Below are positions 1-7,513 of a DNA stretch of 64,000 nt, one piece after another; position 1 is the stretch's first letter; every line of letters starts with the position of its first letter. The stretch comes from Opitutaceae bacterium. GTDB taxonomy: Bacteria > Verrucomicrobiota > Verrucomicrobiia > Opitutales > Opitutaceae. The translations under genes and the position numbers were made by a program. Below the pieces are notes generated by a model, which was given only the letters and a program-made list of their open reading frames with translations, was not told the DNA's origin and did no database searches. The stretch is from positions 1 to 64,000 of the forward strand of contig JANQKV010000072.1 of assembly GCA_028280945.1 (NCBI GenBank). The letters run 5' to 3'.

Positions 1-1
1 C

Positions 2-382
2 GATCAGGCGGAAGATGGCGAAATGACGCTGCGCTCCTCCACCGATGCGGTTTCGCAAGCGCTGCAGGTTGAGCTGCAGGAGCGGCTCGGCAAAGCGGGG
101 GTCGAGGTGCAGGAGGCTCGGTTGACCCACCTCGCTTACGCCCCGGAGATTGCCCAGGCCATGCTTCGGCGCCAGCAGGCCGAAGCGATCATCGCGGCGC
201 GGACCAAGATCGTGCAGGGTGCGGTCAGCATGGTCGAAATGGCGCTCACCGAACTTGAGTCCGCGAACGTGGTCGATCTCGATGCCGAACGCAAAGCGTC
301 GATGATCTCCAATCTGTTGGTTGTGCTCTGCGGTGAATCGGAGGTTCACCCCGTGGTGAACACCGGCACCCTCTACAGTTGA
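2..382 (+). CDS. SPFH/band 7 domain protein, C-terminal part (5' end outside window)
   Basis: The reading frame is open from base 2, so only the C-terminal ~126 residues are present. The visible part has the long amphipathic helix typical of stomatin/prohibitin-like proteins, with an Ala/Glu/Gln-rich stretch around the residues [20 protein letters not shown], followed by a short hydrophobic tail ending VNTGTLYS. Family members are membrane-associated scaffolds that oligomerise into rings. It is the first gene of a same-strand group with a DUF1737 protein, an Arc-like regulator and a membrane-anchored jelly-roll protein. The family call is firm; the specific partner or substrate is unknown. 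Confidence 0.85.
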   Translation, partial: DQAEDGEMTLRSSTDAVSQALQVELQERLGKAGVEVQEARLTHLAYAPEIAQAMLRRQQAEAIIAARTKIVQGAVSMVEMALTELESANVVDLDAERKASMISNLLVVLCGESEVHPVVNTGTLYS

Positions 383-401
383 TAAGCGAAAGCCGTATCC
401 G

Positions 402-569
402 ATGGATAACTACAAAATCATTTCGGTCAGCATGGGCTTTTCGCTGAAGCGAGCCTTGGCTCAACTCACCACCGAGGTGAATGAGGCCATGGCCCGTGGG
501 TGGCGTCCGGCGGGTGGGGTCGCCGTCGGGGGCACGCACGTGATGCAGGCCCTGTTGCGCGACCGTTAA
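402..569 (+). CDS. DUF1737 small protein (55 aa)
   Basis: This is a 55-residue ORF starting MDNYKIISVSM and ending QALLRDR. The pattern matches DUF1737: an initial YKIISV strand, a helix with TTEVNEAMARGW, then RPAGGVAVGG and a final hydrophobic strand. Proteins of this family are small alpha/beta domains of unknown function. It begins 19 bases after the SPFH gene stop and is on the same strand, so the two are probably co-transcribed. The length fits the family. The start ATG is the only one upstream of the conserved motif. Confidence 0.8.
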   Translation: MDNYKIISVSMGFSLKRALAQLTTEVNEAMARGWRPAGGVAVGGTHVMQALLRDR

Positions 570-584
570 ACCTGATTCATCGCC

Positions 585-803
585 ATGTTTGCCTGCTGGC
601 ATCACCTTTGCATGTGTGCGCAACCGGCCCGGTGGTCGGCTCGCATGGTGGCGGGACTGTTGTTTCTCGTCACCCTGTCCACCTCCTGGCAGGTCGCTCT
701 CATCACGCCGGTTTCACCCAGTCATTGGTCGGTGGCCCATCCCCTGTTGGAGTTGGGGCCCATGCTGCCCATCGCCCTGGAGGGACTCACATCGCTGCTT
801 TGA
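585..803 (+). CDS. possible small membrane protein
   Basis: This is a 72-codon ORF lying between DUF1737 and the Arc-like gene and ending 3 bases before the latter's ATG. The second half has a hydrophobic segment around MVAGLLFLVTLSTSWQVALI. SPFH genes in other bacteria are often followed by a small membrane protein and an RHH protein (recollection, not checked here), and that is the main reason to keep it. Two other frames are also open here, and codon use does not decide between them. I do not recognise the sequence. Confidence 0.35.
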   Translation: MFACWHHLCMCAQPARWSARMVAGLLFLVTLSTSWQVALITPVSPSHWSVAHPLLELGPMLPIALEGLTSLL

Positions 804-806
804 TCC

Positions 807-992
807 ATGGCCAGTCCGGGAAAGAAGTCATTTTTGATGCGAATCGATCCCAAGCTTTGGGCGGAGATCCAAGGCTGGGCTGATCAGGAAATGCGCAGCG
901 TGAATGGACAAATAGAATATCTGCTGCGCGACGCCGTGCGTCGTCGCAAAGGCGGCAAAGGAAATTCAACCAAAGGAGAAAAAGAGCTATGA
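807..992 (+). CDS. Arc-like ribbon-helix-helix DNA-binding protein (61 aa)
   Basis: The sequence begins MASPGKKSFLMRIDPKLW and then reads WADQEMRSVNGQIEYLLRDAV. This is the Arc/MetJ fold: a short beta strand (FLMRIDP), a helix, and the conserved SVNGQIEYLL helix. It is followed by a basic tail. Arc-like proteins bind DNA as dimers through the paired strands. Its stop overlaps the start of the next gene (ATGA), so the two are translationally coupled. It may regulate the SPFH cluster, but no operator was identified. Only the C-terminal Lys-rich tail is unusual. Confidence 0.85.
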   Translation: MASPGKKSFLMRIDPKLWAEIQGWADQEMRSVNGQIEYLLRDAVRRRKGGKGNSTKGEKEL

Positions 993-2167
993 CTAAGGGT
1001 TCGCCATCGGAAGAGCCGAAATGCAAGACGGGCAACAAGATCGCAACCGCAGTGGGCGCGGTATCGGCCATTGTCGCCGGCCTGGTCGGCTTGGGTGTCA
1101 ATTTTTGGCAACAGGGTGAAGCGCATTCACCGGCATCGTGGGGGGACAATCGTTCCGCGTGGTATGCGGCGCACGATGGTTTTTTCCAGCGTGACCGGGC
1201 GACCAGGGTCATGTCGTTGGTGTCGGATTGGTCGATTGCTTTTGATGATCGGGCCGAACTCACCGAAGTGTTGGCCGACGCCGGGGTTTGGCAGGGCATC
1301 GATGGCAACGACAGTTGGGAGGGCCAGGGTTATGAAGATATCGATGGCTATGCGTGGTATCGAAAGTCGTTTGAGTGGAACGGAGACTCCGAGGGGGCAA
1401 ACTACCTGGTTCTGGGTCGGGTCGACGATACCGATGAGACCTATCTCAATGGCGTTTTGATCGGTCGCACGGGCAACCCGGAGGATCCGGCGGGAACCGC
1501 TTGGGATTGCGAACGGGCCTACTTGATCCCGGCTGGGTTGCTGCGGTCAGATTCTGAAAACGAGATTGCGGTGCGGGTGTATGACAGTGGCGGAGGTGGC
1601 GGCCTGGTGAGTGAAGACCTCGGCATCTATGCCAGCAGCCTGCCGGCCCCGTTGGTTGACCTGGCCGGGACGTGGCGGATTGCCTCGGCACCGGATGATT
1701 CCACGCGGCCCCCGCCGGCCCAGGCCGACTGGCGGCCCGTCGTGGCACCGGGGCAGTGGGACGTGCAGGGATGGCGGCATTTTGATGGCACTGCGTGGTA
1801 TCAAACAACCTTTGCCCTGCCTCCTGTTGAACTGCCGGCTGAAATGGAAATTTCACTCGGTCGCATCGATGACCGTGATGAAGTTTACCTCAATGGTCAG
1901 CTCATCGGGAAGACTTGGCGTAACGCCGAGGATCAAGAGCAATGGCGTGAGCTCCGGCGCTATCGGTTTTCGAGCAACGTTCTGAAGCGTGGTGGGGAGC
2001 CCAATGAGCTTTGGGTGAAGGTGAACGATGTGCGGCAAGGGGGCGGCATACATGCCGGCCCCTTGGGAATCATGACGGCCGCCACCGCTGACCGCTATTG
2101 GCAGGAACGTGAGACGTCCAAGCCGGCGTTGGTCGCCATTTGGGACTGGTTGCTGGGCCGGGGTTGA
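989..2167 (+). CDS. membrane-anchored protein with two tandem glycoside hydrolase 2-type sugar-binding jelly rolls
   Basis: This is a 392-aa protein. Residues ~15-42 form a single membrane anchor (ATAVGAVSAIVAGLVGLGVNF). Two related beta-sandwich repeats follow. Each has a WYRKSF/WYQTTF strand, then a DDTDETYLNG or DDRDEVYLNG turn with LIG(R/K)T, and an ending like NEIAVRVYDSGGGGG or NELWVKVNDVRQGGG. These are hallmarks of the GH2/beta-galactosidase sugar-binding domain. No catalytic TIM barrel is present, so a binding or sensing role is more likely than hydrolysis. Its ATG overlaps the Arc-like gene stop. It ends 7 bases from a convergent gene. Confidence 0.75.
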   Translation: MTKGSPSEEPKCKTGNKIATAVGAVSAIVAGLVGLGVNFWQQGEAHSPASWGDNRSAWYAAHDGFFQRDRATRVMSLVSDWSIAFDDRAELTEVLADAGVWQGIDGNDSWEGQGYEDIDGYAWYRKSFEWNGDSEGANYLVLGRVDDTDETYLNGVLIGRTGNPEDPAGTAWDCERAYLIPAGLLRSDSENEIAVRVYDSGGGGGLVSEDLGIYASSLPAPLVDLAGTWRIASAPDDSTRPPPAQADWRPVVAPGQWDVQGWRHFDGTAWYQTTFALPPVELPAEMEISLGRIDDRDEVYLNGQLIGKTWRNAEDQEQWRELRRYRFSSNVLKRGGEPNELWVKVNDVRQGGGIHAGPLGIMTAATADRYWQERETSKPALVAIWDWLLGRG

Positions 2168-2174
2168 TCTCCGG

Positions 2175-4205
2175 CTACGGCACTGCGTAAACCTCGACCA
2201 GCACCGTACCGGAAGAACCATCAACCCCGGTGACGTGCACGGTGTAGGCACCGGGCACAAGCGCGATGGTGAGGGCGGCGTCGGCGCTGTCGGGATCAAG
2301 GGCAAACGCGCCAACATTGCCGGCGGTGGTTTCGGTCTGGGCGGCGTTGCCCGAGTCCGACCAATTGTCATTCATCGAAACCAACACACCGTCGCGGTAG
2401 AGCGTGAGTTGCGGGTCGGGCATCGCGCTGGTGACCCCGAAGTCAGCCAGGGTCGGGCCAATGGCGCGGATGAGATAGGTGCGGGCGCCTTCGCCGACGA
2501 CCACAAAACCCGGGATCAAGGCATCGCCGCCGGGCGCGATTTCGGCACGGGCGGAGAGATTCACGAGGGTGGCCGACTCATCGCCGCCGGCATCATAAAT
2601 CTCAACCAACCCCGATCCGGTCTGATTGTCGGCGCTGGCAAGGTGCACGGTATAGGCTCCGGGGGAAACCGTCGCGAGCAGCGCACTGTCAGCACTGCCG
2701 GATCCGAAGGCGAAGGCACCAATGGTTTCGGCAGTGGAGGCGATCAACGCCGCGTCGGGTGAAGTGGTCCAACCCCGATTGGTAGCGATGGCGGTTCCGC
2801 CCTGGTAGAGTGTAAGCTCGGGAGAGGTGAGGGCATTGGTGACGCCGAAATCGGTAAGCGCGGGACCCACTCCACGAATGAGCAGCGTCTTGGAGCCCGT
2901 GCCATTGATCACAAATCCCGGGATCAATACGCCATCACCGGGCGACACCAGGGAACGCGTGGAAAGGTTGGTCGCCTGCACCTTCGGAGCATCTGGAGCC
3001 TCGTTGGCATTCACGAAGGGGTCGCTGAACTTGGCGTCGGACATGAAAGCCTCGTCTGAAAGGGTGCGGAGGAAGGCGACGATGTCGTTCCGTTCGCCCC
3101 CATTAAGATTGATTTGAATCGCCCGGTCATTGTTGCCCCTCAGCACATCGGAGAGTTGGGCATGATTCTCGATATCACCGTCATAGAAATTGAGCACCTG
3201 GTTTAACGTGTCGAAGCGACCATCGTGCATGTAGGGGGCGGTCTCAGCAATGTTGCGAAGGGACGGCACTTTAAATTTGCCGGTATCATCGATGTTGCCA
3301 GTGGCTTCCGCGATACCGAGATCGTCGGTGGAGACGGCGTCGAGTCCATTGTTGGTGGCGGCGGATGTGCCGCTATCATGCGACGTGCCGCGGAATGGGC
3401 TGATGAAGGCCTCCGTCACGTGGCAGTCGGCACACGTGACCGGCCCACCCGCACCGGCCCCTCCGTCACGATTCATGAACAGCTGTTTGCCGCGGTTTTC
3501 CTGATTGGAGAAGTTGGGAAAATCGTCGAGGGGGCCGTCTACCAAGGCGCGGCCCTGGTCGTAGCGGCTGTTCACGCTGACCATGGAGCGCACAAATTGA
3601 GCCAGTGCCTTCGCGATACGATCCGAATCGACGGCGGGGTCACCAAAGGCGTTGACGAACAATTGAGGATAATAGTCCTGTGCCGATACGATGGATACAA
3701 GTTGCTCAAGGGTCAGCCCCATTTCAACCTCGTCCTGGAACGGCATAAGCACCTGATCCTCCAGAGTGGCCGCACGTTCATCCCAAAAGAACTTACCGGG
3801 TTCGTAAAATCGTGCGTTGGCCAGGCCCATGGAATTGCGGCGCGTAAAGCCGCCGGCAAACCCTTCGCTGAAGGCATTGGGATCGGAAAAACCATCCTCC
3901 TGCAGGTGGCAGGAGGCGCAGGAAACCGTGCCGTTGGCACTCAGCTTGCGATCGTAGAACAGAACCCGGCCGAGCATGGCACCATCATCGGTCACCGGGT
4001 TGTCGGCGGGTGTGTTGTCGTTGTCGATGACGGCGTTTTGAAACGGATCGTTCGCGGGAAAGGCATTTTCGAGAAAATGCTGCGGGAGTTCGACGTTCGA
4101 GTAGTCGTCGGGCACGGCCGGCAGAACCGGCACACGGGTGTCTTGGGCAGTCGCGGTGGCGACAAGGATGAGGGGAAGGGCCAGAGGAAGGATACGCGAG
4201 GGCAT
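2175..4205 (-). CDS. secreted di-haem cytochrome c peroxidase family protein with two C-terminal repeats
   Basis: I start at the ATG that opens a signal peptide (MPSRILPLALPLILVATATA), not at an ATG 22 codons upstream; this gives 676 aa. Two CxxCH haem sites are visible: CASCH at ~96 and CADCH at ~258. YMHDGRF at ~325 and a HLQEDGFSD context match the CcpA/MauG family, periplasmic enzymes reducing H2O2 or oxidising substrates. After ~residue 400 come two repeats of about 130 residues (GxxxLIPGFVxxGxGxxTxLIRxxGPxLxDFGVT...), each ending in a VEIYDAG/VEVYAVP strand. Such repeats look like a secretion or surface-association module; this is inference. The gene converges on the preceding one. Confidence 0.88.
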   Translation of the reverse strand: MPSRILPLALPLILVATATAQDTRVPVLPAVPDDYSNVELPQHFLENAFPANDPFQNAVIDNDNTPADNPVTDDGAMLGRVLFYDRKLSANGTVSCASCHLQEDGFSDPNAFSEGFAGGFTRRNSMGLANARFYEPGKFFWDERAATLEDQVLMPFQDEVEMGLTLEQLVSIVSAQDYYPQLFVNAFGDPAVDSDRIAKALAQFVRSMVSVNSRYDQGRALVDGPLDDFPNFSNQENRGKQLFMNRDGGAGAGGPVTCADCHVTEAFISPFRGTSHDSGTSAATNNGLDAVSTDDLGIAEATGNIDDTGKFKVPSLRNIAETAPYMHDGRFDTLNQVLNFYDGDIENHAQLSDVLRGNNDRAIQINLNGGERNDIVAFLRTLSDEAFMSDAKFSDPFVNANEAPDAPKVQATNLSTRSLVSPGDGVLIPGFVINGTGSKTLLIRGVGPALTDFGVTNALTSPELTLYQGGTAIATNRGWTTSPDAALIASTAETIGAFAFGSGSADSALLATVSPGAYTVHLASADNQTGSGLVEIYDAGGDESATLVNLSARAEIAPGGDALIPGFVVVGEGARTYLIRAIGPTLADFGVTSAMPDPQLTLYRDGVLVSMNDNWSDSGNAAQTETTAGNVGAFALDPDSADAALTIALVPGAYTVHVTGVDGSSGTVLVEVYAVP

Positions 4206-4336
4206 AGCGGGGGTAGGACTTTGATCCGAAGCCTGGCCCGACTTCGCATCAGTTTTTGATGCCGGTGGCAATCACCGGTTATGTTGAAGATGGGACGCCA
4301 AAACCAACTCCGCGTTCCCAATAAATTGAGATTTTT

Positions 4337-5923
4337 TTATCGGAACCTAATGTCGCCGAGGTTTTTGGCGGAAAGCGGTTCCAGATCGTCAAGTGACTTT
4401 ATTCGCCGATCACCTACCACGACGTTTTCGAAAATGATGTTGTTCACGGTGCGTCCCCCGCGCAGGACGTTAACGACCTCGGTGGTATAGGCAGGGTCAG
4501 TGGCAAACCAGATGTCCTTCAGCCGGAAGTCCTCGTAACTCACAAGTTCGGTGCGGGAGCCAAGATAGATTAACCGGTTTACCTGGGCATCGACGCGGAT
4601 GTCCTCAAAATGCTTGTTGCGCACCGTGAAGGCCTGGCCTCCGCGGAAGGTGCCGACGATCACGCCGCGGTTGTGGGAAGCGTAACGAGGCGTGGGGGTG
4701 GGAGCATCAGCGGGGGACCCGAGCCGATCCTGCCCGGGATTGGGCAGATTGTCCCACTCGCCACGCAACACATCGAGCCGCTTGGCATGAGCCGGGCGAT
4801 TGTTGTCGCGACTCAGGCCCCAACCGAGCTGCAGGATCGCGCCGTTGACCAGATGCCAGTACACGCAGTCCTCCACCGAGCCACTGTTGATGTAAGTCGC
4901 GTCATCATTCACGCGCATGAAGGAGCCGCGTTTGTGCACGCCGTGAATGCCGTCGGAGGAGAAGCGCCAGCCGAAGGTTTTGAGGTTTTCATTCCAATAA
5001 GCCCAGCCGACGCAGAAGTGGTAAGGGTGCGCCACCAGGACTCCCTCGAACATGCTGCTTTGATCCTCGGGGGCATCGTCGGGATGGTCATAGGCCAGCA
5101 GCGGCCGCACCCATTTTCCGCTGGGACTGATCCACTCGGGGTAACGGTCGCGCCAGTTGGGCACGGCTTTCACAAAGGGCCAGCGCGAACCGACAATCAT
5201 GCCCCGGCCCATTACTTTGAAACCCGGCTTGCGCACTTCCACGCGGCCGTCGACCAGGGTGTTCGATGGAATGTAAAGTGCGTCGTAGGGCGAGTCTTCC
5301 GTGATCAGGATGCGGTTGAGATCGTCCATGTGGGGCGAGCTCGCATCGATGATTCCGGAGGGGAGTTCCAGCACATTGCCCTCCGGTTTTGCGGAAGGCG
5401 GGTTGAGAAAAAACATCAGCCCGTCCTGCAGGGCATCGGTGTCTTGCTCAGGCGCATTGATTTCGACGAGCACGCTGCGGGTGTAGCGGTAGGGCTCGAC
5501 CTCAAACTCGACCCTGCGAGCCGTCGCGGTTTTGGTTTCGTTGAGTTCGGTCAGGCGGGAGGGCTTAAGCCGTAGAGTTTTTATCTCCGGGCCATCGATG
5601 ATCTCGACGCGCACCCGCACCCGCACGTTGGCGTCGACTTGAGCCACGTGCACGGCGGTCTCCGCGTGTTTGGCGGGGAGGGTTTCGGGGTCGAGATAGT
5701 CCGGCCAGAGACGATAGGTGGTGGTGCGGTGTTTTGCTTCATCCCAGGGGGTGGAGTCACTCGCGGATTTGACCAGCACGGTGTAGCGGGAGGATATCTC
5801 GACGCCGCGAGGATAGCTTTCCGGTGAAGCGACCGGGGCAAAGCGCTCCAGATGAGATGACGCCCAGCAAATGCCGGAGATGAACAGCAGGGGGATGAGG
5901 TAACGGATCATAAGGCTGGGCAT
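4337..5923 (-). CDS. secreted right-handed beta-helix protein, GH49-like glycosidase or lyase
   Basis: A 528-aa protein with an N-terminal signal peptide (IRYLIPLLFISGICWA). An N-terminal beta-sandwich region (residues ~30-150) is followed by a DALYIPSNTLVDGRVEV segment. Beta-helix rungs come next, with GRGMIVGSRWPF, SSMFEGVLVAHPYHFCV, SSDGIHGVHKRGSFMRVNDD and GRTVNNIIFENVVV. The order of an N-terminal sandwich, a 'proof of display' strand and Asp-containing rungs resembles GH49 (dextranase/isopullulanase). I cannot identify the catalytic trio securely. It is probably periplasmic and fits polysaccharide breakdown beside the sulfatase operon. Polygalacturonase-like (GH28) is the main alternative. 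Confidence 0.6.
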   Translation of the reverse strand: MPSLMIRYLIPLLFISGICWASSHLERFAPVASPESYPRGVEISSRYTVLVKSASDSTPWDEAKHRTTTYRLWPDYLDPETLPAKHAETAVHVAQVDANVRVRVRVEIIDGPEIKTLRLKPSRLTELNETKTATARRVEFEVEPYRYTRSVLVEINAPEQDTDALQDGLMFFLNPPSAKPEGNVLELPSGIIDASSPHMDDLNRILITEDSPYDALYIPSNTLVDGRVEVRKPGFKVMGRGMIVGSRWPFVKAVPNWRDRYPEWISPSGKWVRPLLAYDHPDDAPEDQSSMFEGVLVAHPYHFCVGWAYWNENLKTFGWRFSSDGIHGVHKRGSFMRVNDDATYINSGSVEDCVYWHLVNGAILQLGWGLSRDNNRPAHAKRLDVLRGEWDNLPNPGQDRLGSPADAPTPTPRYASHNRGVIVGTFRGGQAFTVRNKHFEDIRVDAQVNRLIYLGSRTELVSYEDFRLKDIWFATDPAYTTEVVNVLRGGRTVNNIIFENVVVGDRRIKSLDDLEPLSAKNLGDIRFR

Positions 5924-5977
5924 ACCATGGTGCCCGGCCCAACCACTCCCAGTGCCGCCATACAGGACCGTAAGTTC

Positions 5978-6550
5978 TTAGGCGCCGCGCAATTCCGGCA
6001 CCTCCATGAAGGCGTAGCAGAGGAGGTGACAGATGGTCATGTGGCAGTCCTCAACCCGGCCGAAATGGCCGTCATCGATACGCACCACGTGCTGGGCAAG
6101 ATCAGCGAGCCTGGCCTTCCGGGTGCTGATGAGGGCAATGGTGGTGAGATCATGGGATTTGGCCCATTCGGCGGCCTGCACGAGGTTGGGGGAGTTCCCG
6201 CTCACACTCATGCAGAGCAGGACGTCACCGGGTTGGGCGTAGTTTTCCAACTGCCGCCGGAATACATCATCGTAGGTGTAGTCGTTGCCGAGGGCCGTGA
6301 TCCATGGTGTGTTGTCCGTGAGGGAAATGACCTTAAAGCGCCTGGAGAGCAGGTCGGATGCACCTTTGCCGAGATCCGTCGAAAAGTGCGAGGCATTCGC
6401 GGCGCTGCCACCATTGCCGATGGCAAACACCCGGCGGTCGTTGGCGTGGGCGTCCTGCAGGACCCGGATCAGGGATTCGATCTCGGTTGGGTCGATGGAG
6501 GCGATGGCAGCTTGATGAGCCGTGAGGTAGTCTTGGATCCAGTTTTTCAT
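5978..6550 (-). CDS. SIS-domain sugar-phosphate isomerase, GmhA-like
   Basis: A 190-aa protein starting MKNWIQDYLT; an upstream in-frame ATG would overlap the ROK gene and is not used. Motifs are AIGNGGSAANASHFSTDL (phosphosugar-binding loop), MSVSGNSPNLVQA and a C-terminal FMEVPELRG helix. GmhA and related SIS proteins isomerise or deprotect ketose/aldose phosphates. Here it follows a ROK kinase by 16 bases and a sulfatase further up, suggesting a pathway of desulfation, phosphorylation and isomerisation of a sugar. A true heptose isomerase role (LPS) is possible but less favoured by context. Confidence 0.8.
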   Translation of the reverse strand: MKNWIQDYLTAHQAAIASIDPTEIESLIRVLQDAHANDRRVFAIGNGGSAANASHFSTDLGKGASDLLSRRFKVISLTDNTPWITALGNDYTYDDVFRRQLENYAQPGDVLLCMSVSGNSPNLVQAAEWAKSHDLTTIALISTRKARLADLAQHVVRIDDGHFGRVEDCHMTICHLLCYAFMEVPELRGA

Positions 6551-6566
6551 GAGGGTAAATTCAGTT

Positions 6567-7499
6567 TCAGGTGCTATGGCCCTGGGCCGCCAGCAGGAGG
6601 GCACCAACGGGAACCGGGTCTTCTCCCAGCCCGGCGGCACACACGCGAGGGGCGGGTTGCAATGCTTTCATCACGTGGCGATCGAGTCCCGTTTGGATCG
6701 CGTTGACCAGCGGCTCACCGATCAACGAAAGGCCTCCACCGATCACGATGATATTCGGACTCAGCAATTGGGTTACGTGGGAGAGGGCCAAACCTAGATC
6801 CGCCCCCACTTCCTCGATGATGCGACGGGCGAGGTGATCCCGGGCGGCGAGGGCTGGCGCGAGGTGCACCGCAGGCGGAAGTTTGCTCGCGGCTACGCGT
6901 TGCGCCAGTTCCGCATCCGGGTACTCCGTCACCACTTCGCGGATACGCCGGTCCACGGCCCAGCCGGAGCAGCGTGATTCGACGATGGTGCCGTCCCGGT
7001 CCAGGCGCAGGTGGCCGATCTCGGTTTCGGTGGCGCCCCCGCCGTGCAGGATCCGGCCGCCCTGGATCAGCCCGCCTCCCACGCCGCTGCCCAGAGTCAC
7101 ATAAAAAACGGTGTGATGTCCTCGGCCGACCCCGCAGCAGGCCTCGCCGAGACCGGCAACATTGGCGTCGTTGTCGATGACGACGGGCAGGCCCGCGGTC
7201 ATGTCGGACAGCCAGGAGGCGAGGGGAAAGTCGTGCCATCCCTCGACATGATGCGACAATATGGTTTTGCCCGCTCGCCAGTCGGTTGGCCCGCCAAAGC
7301 CGACGCCAATGGCGACGGCCGAGTGTTCCTTTGCCAGGTCGGGAGCGGCCTCGGCAATCTTTTCCCGAATGCCCTCCGCCCCACGACCGCGATCCACCGC
7401 GAAACGAAGCCGTGTGTTGATTTCACCCAATGCAGAGCCTGCGACCAATTGCAATTTGGTGCCGCCAATTTCAATGCCGATGAAGGTGGACTGTGACAT
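6567..7499 (-). CDS. ROK-family sugar kinase lacking the usual zinc motif
   Basis: A 310-aa protein. GIEIGGTKLQL at the N terminus is the ATP-binding phosphate-1 motif, GVGFGGPTDW and VVIDNDANVAGLGEA are the sugar/catalytic motifs (Asp of DNDAN), and YVTLGSGVGGGLIQGG is phosphate-2. After EIGHLRLD, the canonical ROK GxCxCGxxGCxE zinc finger is replaced by RDGTIVESRCSGWAVDRRI, with only one cysteine. Zinc binding is therefore doubtful. It lies 14 bases after the sulfatase and 16 before the SIS gene. Substrate is probably a hexose or N-acetylhexosamine. Confidence 0.82.
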   Translation of the reverse strand: MSQSTFIGIEIGGTKLQLVAGSALGEINTRLRFAVDRGRGAEGIREKIAEAAPDLAKEHSAVAIGVGFGGPTDWRAGKTILSHHVEGWHDFPLASWLSDMTAGLPVVIDNDANVAGLGEACCGVGRGHHTVFYVTLGSGVGGGLIQGGRILHGGGATETEIGHLRLDRDGTIVESRCSGWAVDRRIREVVTEYPDAELAQRVAASKLPPAVHLAPALAARDHLARRIIEEVGADLGLALSHVTQLLSPNIIVIGGGLSLIGEPLVNAIQTGLDRHVMKALQPAPRVCAAGLGEDPVPVGALLLAAQGHST

Positions 7500-7513
7500 G
7501 GTCGGGAATGACC

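Noticed and set aside
500-883. Overlapping plus-strand ORFs in two other frames around the small membrane protein
   Set aside because: They overrun the start of the Arc-like gene and contain no domain. Only the frame ending just before the Arc ATG was kept.
3225-4259. Plus-strand ORF of 344 codons
   Set aside because: Antisense to the di-haem peroxidase, whose haem motifs and signal peptide are unmistakable.
4262-4278. CCGGTG/CACCGG hairpin upstream of the peroxidase gene
   Set aside because: Only a 6-bp stem with no T run; too common in GC-rich DNA to call a terminator or operator.
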